The notes under the pieces are model-generated. The model worked only from the letters and a program-made list of their open reading frames with translations. It made no database searches and was not told the DNA's origin. From the NCBI GenBank assembly GCA_006503475.1, contig RSEH01000214.1:1-64000 (forward strand): DNA of 64,000 nt. Direction: 5' to 3'. Shown piece by piece: positions 59,145 to 64,000 of this stretch. Each line of letters starts with the position of its first letter. Position 1 is the stretch's first letter. The stretch is from Stentor roeselii. Taxonomy: Eukaryota; Ciliophora; Heterotrichea; Heterotrichida; Stentoridae. Both the position numbers and the translations under genes were made by a program.

Positions 59145-60947
59145 TTAATTACTTAATTTACTTTTCCTTACAGAAAATTTCATAAGAGCCAAAGAAGCCA
59201 ATCTCACTCCAACAGAGATCATAGAGACAATTAAAATACTAGTACTTTCACTCAACTTAACATCAAAGTCATCAAGAGGTGTGCAATCCGTTCCCGAACT
59301 TTTCGAGCCAGGAGGATAACAATCTTTAATAGTCATAGTGCTATACTGATTCTTCATCATAGCTTGAAACAAATAATAAAAAGGCGAGCAGTACTTTGCC
59401 CATTTAAACGAATCCGGTAAAGTCCCACTTCGATAAAACCCAGCAAAATACATAAACGGAAAAAGGACTCCAGAAGTAGAAGCCAAGGCAAGTTCAAACT
59501 TATCAGTAGAACATCCACAAAGCATCCCCATGGACCCTCCAAGATAAAGACACAAAAAGACAATCAAGTAAAACTTAATAACCACATCAGCTCCAGAATC
59601 ATTAAGTCCAACAGCCCAGTAAATAATAGAACAGTACCCAACAGTCATGATCAAATCAAAAATCAAATCATTTAAATTCTGTGCAATAAAATAAGGAATA
59701 ATTCCATAAGTGTTAGACTGATACTCTTTCGTCATAATATTCTTCATGCTAGGAAAAGCAAGAACACATGATAAAATATTGCAAAAAGTCATGCAAGCCA
59801 TAGTGAAAAACAAGAATCCAGTTCTATTTGTTTGTGCTTTTATCTCTTTAGTCCCCATGTCCCAGTAAAAAATAAGCTGCATTCCGGCGATGGAAAAAAC
59901 AACGATGATCCTCATCCCTCCAATCATGAAGTTCCTTCTAACTCTCTGCATGCTGCGGGCGAATAAAAGAAAAAGTTGAATAAAAAAACCTGCAGTGACC
60001 AGATGTGTTCCTTGAATGGAATCACTGATAAAGTCCCCAGAAGTGTAATTTAATTTTTGAAGTTCAACTAATTTCGAGCTGGTGTTTTTTTCATCATTTG
60101 TCAATTCGCGACTGTTTTTCACATAAAGAACTTCCATGAAATAATCTGCAGGATTCGTGAATCTCGGGCATTCAAAACCTGCCTTCGCAAAAAAACCGAC
60201 ACTGTTCTTCGCTGGTCCATGATAAGCGACTTGTCCATCACTTAGAAGCATTAACTTGTCAAATAAATGAAAAATATCACTACTCGGTTGATGAATGGTG
60301 CTGATGACTGTCTTGCCTTCAAGTGCCTGGGTGTTAAGTATTTTCATTAAAACCAGAGCTGTGTAGCTATCAAGTCCTGAAGTAGGTTCATCTAAAAAAA
60401 GCACACTCGGGTCAGTGATCAACTCAATCCCAATAGACGTTCTTTTCTTTTCACCTCCTGAAATTCCTTTAAGATAAGGTCCCCCGATGTAGGTATTTTT
60501 ACAGTTTTCTAGTTTAAGTAATTCAATCATTTTCAGAACTTTTAACTTCTTGTCAGGATGATTCGTTTTCAACCGTGCAGCGAATAATAAACATTCGAAG
60601 ACTGTCATGCTTTCTATCAAATTGTCTTCTTGGGTCACGTAGCCGATGTGTTGTGAGAAGAAACTTGATGAGGGAAGAGAGGAGTTCACTAGTATCTGCC
60701 CTGTTATTGATGTTTTCGAGGTGTTCACCAGCCTGTTGCTTAAAATGTTGAGAAGAGTTGATTTTCCAGCACCTGAAGACCCCATTATTACCAGAAACTC
60801 TCCGTGTCGCACGTGGCCTGAGACATTTTTTAAGATTTCTCGGGTTTCAAATTTTGTTTTTAATGTGCAGGTCAGGTTTTTCCAAGAAATGTCGACTTTC
60901 GCTGGCGAGGTGAAACTTTCATCAACAAGTTTAGTGAAATCAGCCAT
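59145..60947 (-). CDS. ABCG (White/ABCG2-type) half-transporter
   Basis: The product is 600 residues with the ABCG order: nucleotide-binding domain first, then six membrane helices. Walker A is GSSGAGKST (residue about 55), the signature is ISGGEKKR, Walker B is VLFLDEP and the H-loop is STIHQPSSD. The membrane half begins near residue 330 and carries the family motif near GGSMGMLCGC and YFAGFYRSG. The last luminal loop contains Cys pairs (IKDCYPPGSK, GTDCTP) that in ABCG proteins form disulfides. Such half-transporters dimerise and export lipids, pigments or xenobiotics; the substrate is not evident. The gene starts 43 bp from the divergent TBCK gene and follows GTATAA. Confidence 0.92.
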   Translation of the reverse strand: MADFTKLVDESFTSPAKVDISWKNLTCTLKTKFETREILKNVSGHVRHGEFLVIMGSSGAGKSTLLNILSNRLVNTSKTSITGQILVNSSLPSSSFFSQHIGYVTQEDNLIESMTVFECLLFAARLKTNHPDKKLKVLKMIELLKLENCKNTYIGGPYLKGISGGEKKRTSIGIELITDPSVLFLDEPTSGLDSYTALVLMKILNTQALEGKTVISTIHQPSSDIFHLFDKLMLLSDGQVAYHGPAKNSVGFFAKAGFECPRFTNPADYFMEVLYVKNSRELTNDEKNTSSKLVELQKLNYTSGDFISDSIQGTHLVTAGFFIQLFLLFARSMQRVRRNFMIGGMRIIVVFSIAGMQLIFYWDMGTKEIKAQTNRTGFLFFTMACMTFCNILSCVLAFPSMKNIMTKEYQSNTYGIIPYFIAQNLNDLIFDLIMTVGYCSIIYWAVGLNDSGADVVIKFYLIVFLCLYLGGSMGMLCGCSTDKFELALASTSGVLFPFMYFAGFYRSGTLPDSFKWAKYCSPFYYLFQAMMKNQYSTMTIKDCYPPGSKSSGTDCTPLDDFDVKLSESTSILIVSMISVGVRLASLALMKFSVRKSKLSN

Positions 60948-60990
60948 TTATACTGATGTTTTAATTGGAAGATTTTATTATCTTTAGAAA
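60948..60990. promoter_or_regulatory. 43-bp bidirectional spacer
   Basis: Only 43 bp separate the start codons of the ABCG gene (60947, minus) and the TBCK gene (60991, plus). It contains a TATAA on the ABCG side. Both promoters must share this DNA or extend into coding sequence. Confidence 0.55.
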
Positions 60991-63366
60991 ATGGAAATTT
61001 TTGTACCTCCTTCTTTTTGTTTTTTTAGTAATCTTGTCGTCGTCGCAAGTGAAAGATTGGAAAAAAATGAAGAAAATGAATCAGCTTTTTCATTGCCTGA
61101 GGTTTATGCAAGGTTTTTAATGTGTAAAAAAATTATTCATCCTAATCTTTGCAGATATTTTGAAGTGGAAATGATTGACAAGGACTCAATTGTCATTATT
61201 TCTGAAAGTTATTCGTGGACTCTAGAAAAGTTGTTTTTAACGAGGATGTAAGAAACATGCAGAGCGAAAAGGCAGAACTTTCGAGAAGATGAAGTCTTAG
61301 AAATCGCCTTGCAGGTGGTTAAAGGACTGAAGGAAATCGCGAAAATGTCTTCTGTTTATTTAGAACTCTCCCCGGCGAACCTGGTCTTTTCAGATGACGG
61401 GTTGTTAAAGATTTCTCACCCTTTCGACTATTCAATCCTCAAAGGCTTTAAATCAAATTCAAGCTACCTGCCCCCAGAACAAGACCAGGTCTTTATTTTT
61501 AAACTTGACAGCTGGAGCTTAGGAGTGATCATGATCGAGTTATTAAAGTTAAAAAAACTATCAGAAACTGACCGAAAAGAGTAAATTTCATTCAGTTTCT
61601 TCAACCTCGACAGTCTTAATATTTCAGAAGAATTGAAAAATTGGATCCGAAATCTGACCATTGAAGACCTTGAAGCCCGTTTTGACATTTTTGATGCTTT
61701 TCAAAACTTTTACTTTTCCTGGAAATCGCCTTCAAAAGGTGTGAAAACGAACGGTTGTTTAATTTACCATCTTTGGAAACACCACAAGTCTTTAGAAACA
61801 CCAGAATCATTAAAAAACCATTTAAGCAATAACTTTTCACTGATCACTTCAATGAGATCAAAGCTAAGTCACAGCCCAAATATTTATTTTGAAGTCTTCA
61901 GAAGTCAAATTCAGCTCGATTCTCTTTCACTTGACTGCAAAAAAGAGCAGGACAGCGAAAGCTTTACAACTGAAGGAAAAATCTTCAGTGATACCCAACC
62001 TGCCCGCCCAGGGTCGATCATCGGCAAGTTAGGAGGCTTGTTTACTTCGAAATCAGTGAAAAGTTCAGATTCCGGTTCGAGTTCTCGCCCGAAACTAGCA
62101 GTTTCTGATCATTTCTCTGAAGTTTTAACACGTTTTCGCAGTTGTTTCAACTTTTTACACAGTGTAAAGCCTGAATTTCTTGAAGTGACGAAGGAAGGGT
62201 TTCCAGCTCCTCTTCGAGGGAGTATCTGGCAGAAGTTACTAGACCTTCCAGCAGGTTATTCTCATTTATACGATTTTTTAAAGGACTCTCGAAAAATTGA
62301 GATGAACAAACAGATCTCTTTAGATATTCCCAGATGTCATAAAAACAACTTGCTTCTTATCTCGACTTTAGGAAAATCAAGACTGGAAACTATTTTAAAG
62401 ATCTGGATTTTACATAACAATGGCATCCGGTACTCGCAAGGACTTGACTCTATTGCAGGTATTTGCGTTATTTTATATGAAGATGATGAAGCAGCTGCTT
62501 TTTTCTCTTTCAAGTCAATAATTTCTAAGTACCTTCTCCCGATTCTCATTCATGAAGACCTGGTTGGTAACTTTTTACTTATTCTTAGAAATCTTGTCTC
62601 TTTTCTAGACCCGGTACTCGCGAATCACCTGCATTCAAACCACATCAACCCTGAAATGTACGCAACTTCTTGGCTGTTAACTCTTTATTCACGTATTGAC
62701 TATTCAGATAACTTTCCACTGGCTTCTGTTTTAGTCCTTTGGGACCTTCTTCTTCAAAAGCCTCCTGAAATGGTTTTTATCGTCGCTTTCGCGATTTTAC
62801 AGCAGTTTCGAGAAGACCTGTTGGAAAACGAGCAGAATGAAATAATCGGGTTTTTAGCAGGGATTAACATGAAAATTGACTTGGAAAAGTGCATTAGTGA
62901 AAGTTTGAGTTATTTTGATGATGTGCCTTTAGGTGTCTGCAGACTTTCTTTTCCGAAAGACGGGCAGGCTGAGTGGGAAAAAGAAGTTTCTGTGGACTTG
63001 GCACAAGCGACGAGGTCGCCTTTGATTAATATGAAGGATTGCGAAATGATTAAAGGGGAGTACTTGATTGTTGACACCCGGCCTGTTGAGGATTACAAGG
63101 TTTTTATGATTAGCGGGTCTATTAACTTGCCGGTGAAGATTGGAAGTAATCAGGGAGTCTTGCCGAGTATTAAATTGACTCATGCTCAGCTTCAGGGACT
63201 TAAGGAACATGGCAAGGGAAAGACTATTATTTTAGTTGGAGACTCTACATTGACTGCTCATAGTGTAAGTGATAAGTAGCTGGCGAATATACTGGTTAAA
63301 CAAAATGTTCCAAGAGTTTGCATATTAAGAGGAGGAATCGATGCTGTTAAAGGGTCTAGTGGTTAA
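60991..63366 (+). CDS. TBCK: TBCK orthologue: pseudokinase-TBC-rhodanese protein
   Basis: Three 15-nt introns, 61248-61262 (gtaagaaacatgcag), 61581-61595 (gtaaatttcattcag) and 63265-63279 (gtaagtgataagtag), assemble 776 residues. The first 195 residues are a kinase-like fold with LELSPANLVF in place of HRDLKPxN and no DFG, so it is a pseudokinase, as in animal TBCK. A TBC Rab-GAP domain (about 395-610) keeps PLRGSIWQKLL, the arginine finger LDIPRCHKNN and the glutamine finger RYSQGLDS. A rhodanese-like domain (about 655-776) shows LIVDTRPVEDY but no catalytic Cys. Animal TBCK (893 residues) is longer. In animals it acts in the FERRY complex on early endosomes and in mTOR control; the same in a ciliate is inference. 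Confidence 0.93.
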
Positions 63367-63512
63367 TCGATGGATAATTGATAAAAGTCTTTCATGGTTT
63401 AGTAGAAATAGATCTTTATTAAAATAGAGATGAAAACTATTGATTTAAACTATTGATTAAAATAATCGATTAAAATAATTCAGAATAATTTCAAGACAGT
63501 TTGTTGAAGCAG

Positions 63513-64000
63513 TTAATTATTTATGGTATATCTACTTAAAAACGCTTTAATCCTTTCCATGCACTCTTCAATCACATAAGCAGGCTGACATAAAACAACT
63601 CGAAACCCATTCGAACTCATAAAAGCCTCACAAGGTAAAACCAAAACTCCTTCTTCCGCAGCAAGTTTCTCAGCAAAAGTAACCGAATTTTTAAATAAAA
63701 GATTTTCAAAGTTGATAGTAATAATGCAATAAATAGCACCTTCAGGGAATGATAAACTGAGTGATGGTATTTCTTCAACTTTTTTCTGTACAAGTTCTGC
63801 TCGTTGTTTAACTTTATTCATAACACTTGGGAAGTATCCCTTAGGAATATCTTTAAAAATCCTAGGAATAGCTTGCATGATAAAAGGAGGAGGATGCAGT
63901 AACATATTTTTAATTCGATACATGGCTTCCCTGATCTCTCCAAGTCTTCGATGTTTATCATAAATAATAACCCATCCTACCCTCCACCCAGGTACAAGGA
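63513..64000 (-). CDS. Tyrosine/alanine-type aminotransferase, C-terminal part
   Basis: A partial gene: the 5' end is beyond the right edge. From the edge the frame reads LVPGWRVGWVIIYD, then EIREAMYRIKN, HPPPFIMQAIPRIF and on to a TAA at 63513. The P-G-W-R-x-G-W segment lies just after the pyridoxal-phosphate lysine in class I aminotransferases of the tyrosine and alanine type; that lysine must be outside the window. The later stretch GFRVVLCQPAYVIEECMERI holds the R-V-x-x-C/A strand that contains the substrate-carboxylate Arg in this fold. It is presumably a PLP enzyme of amino-acid metabolism. The visible part is 162 residues. No intron is seen in it. Confidence 0.85.
   Translation of the reverse strand, partial: LVPGWRVGWVIIYDKHRRLGEIREAMYRIKNMLLHPPPFIMQAIPRIFKDIPKGYFPSVMNKVKQRAELVQKKVEEIPSLSLSFPEGAIYCIITINFENLLFKNSVTFAEKLAAEEGVLVLPCEAFMSSNGFRVVLCQPAYVIEECMERIKAFLSRYTINN

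Overview
The window looks like macronuclear DNA of a heterotrich ciliate, most likely Stentor or a close relative. The DNA is AT-rich. Genes are packed with spacers often under 50 bp. Split genes are interrupted by introns of exactly 15 nt: I place 17, all starting GTA or GTG and ending AG, all with a pyrimidine-A at intron positions 9-10. TAA, TAG and TGA all end genes. The TGA that ends the reductase gene at 52739 falls exactly where its paralogues end, so the code appears standard, which argues against Blepharisma-type codes. No RNA genes, transposons, CRISPR arrays or telomeres were seen.

Layout. 1-25.1 kb: three paralogous giant surface proteins of about 2,500 residues (minus, plus, minus) with Notch/LNR-like cysteine repeats, a beta-helix ectodomain, a GCC2/GCC3-like cysteine module and a multi-pass membrane C-terminus. 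A decayed fourth copy lies between the first two. 25.9-33.8 kb: small dense genes: an unknown acidic protein, an atypical Rab-like GTPase, a RING-TRAF-ZZ-ZZ protein ending in an NBR1-like FW domain, a two-pass membrane protein, a LIN54/tesmin-type CXC protein, several unknowns and an STPG-like protein. 34-38.7 kb: two tandem DOMON-cytochrome b561-cytochrome b5-ferredoxin reductase genes. 39.6-52.3 kb: compact housekeeping genes: a kelch protein, CACYBP, NUDCD2, an MFS carrier, a NEK kinase, a PHT5-like MFS carrier, a second kelch protein, an unknown, a BI-1-like protein, a tiny thioredoxin-like protein, a divergent tubulin and an ANTH clathrin adaptor. 52.7-57.3 kb: two more DOMON-b561-b5-FNR paralogues, followed by a decayed fifth copy. 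59.1-64 kb: an ABCG half-transporter, a TBCK orthologue, and the C-terminal part of a tyrosine aminotransferase-like gene running off the window.

Themes. Two families (giant receptors and redox chains) expand by local duplication and leave visible gene corpses. Elsewhere the genes are compressed to unusual limits: a TAATG stop/start overlap, a 2-nt gap between same-strand genes, and a 17-bp spacer between two divergent CS-domain co-chaperone genes. Several proteins concern microtubules, autophagy, phosphate and redox, but I see no single operon-like pathway. All family calls come from reading the sequence and recalling family signatures; no database search was run.
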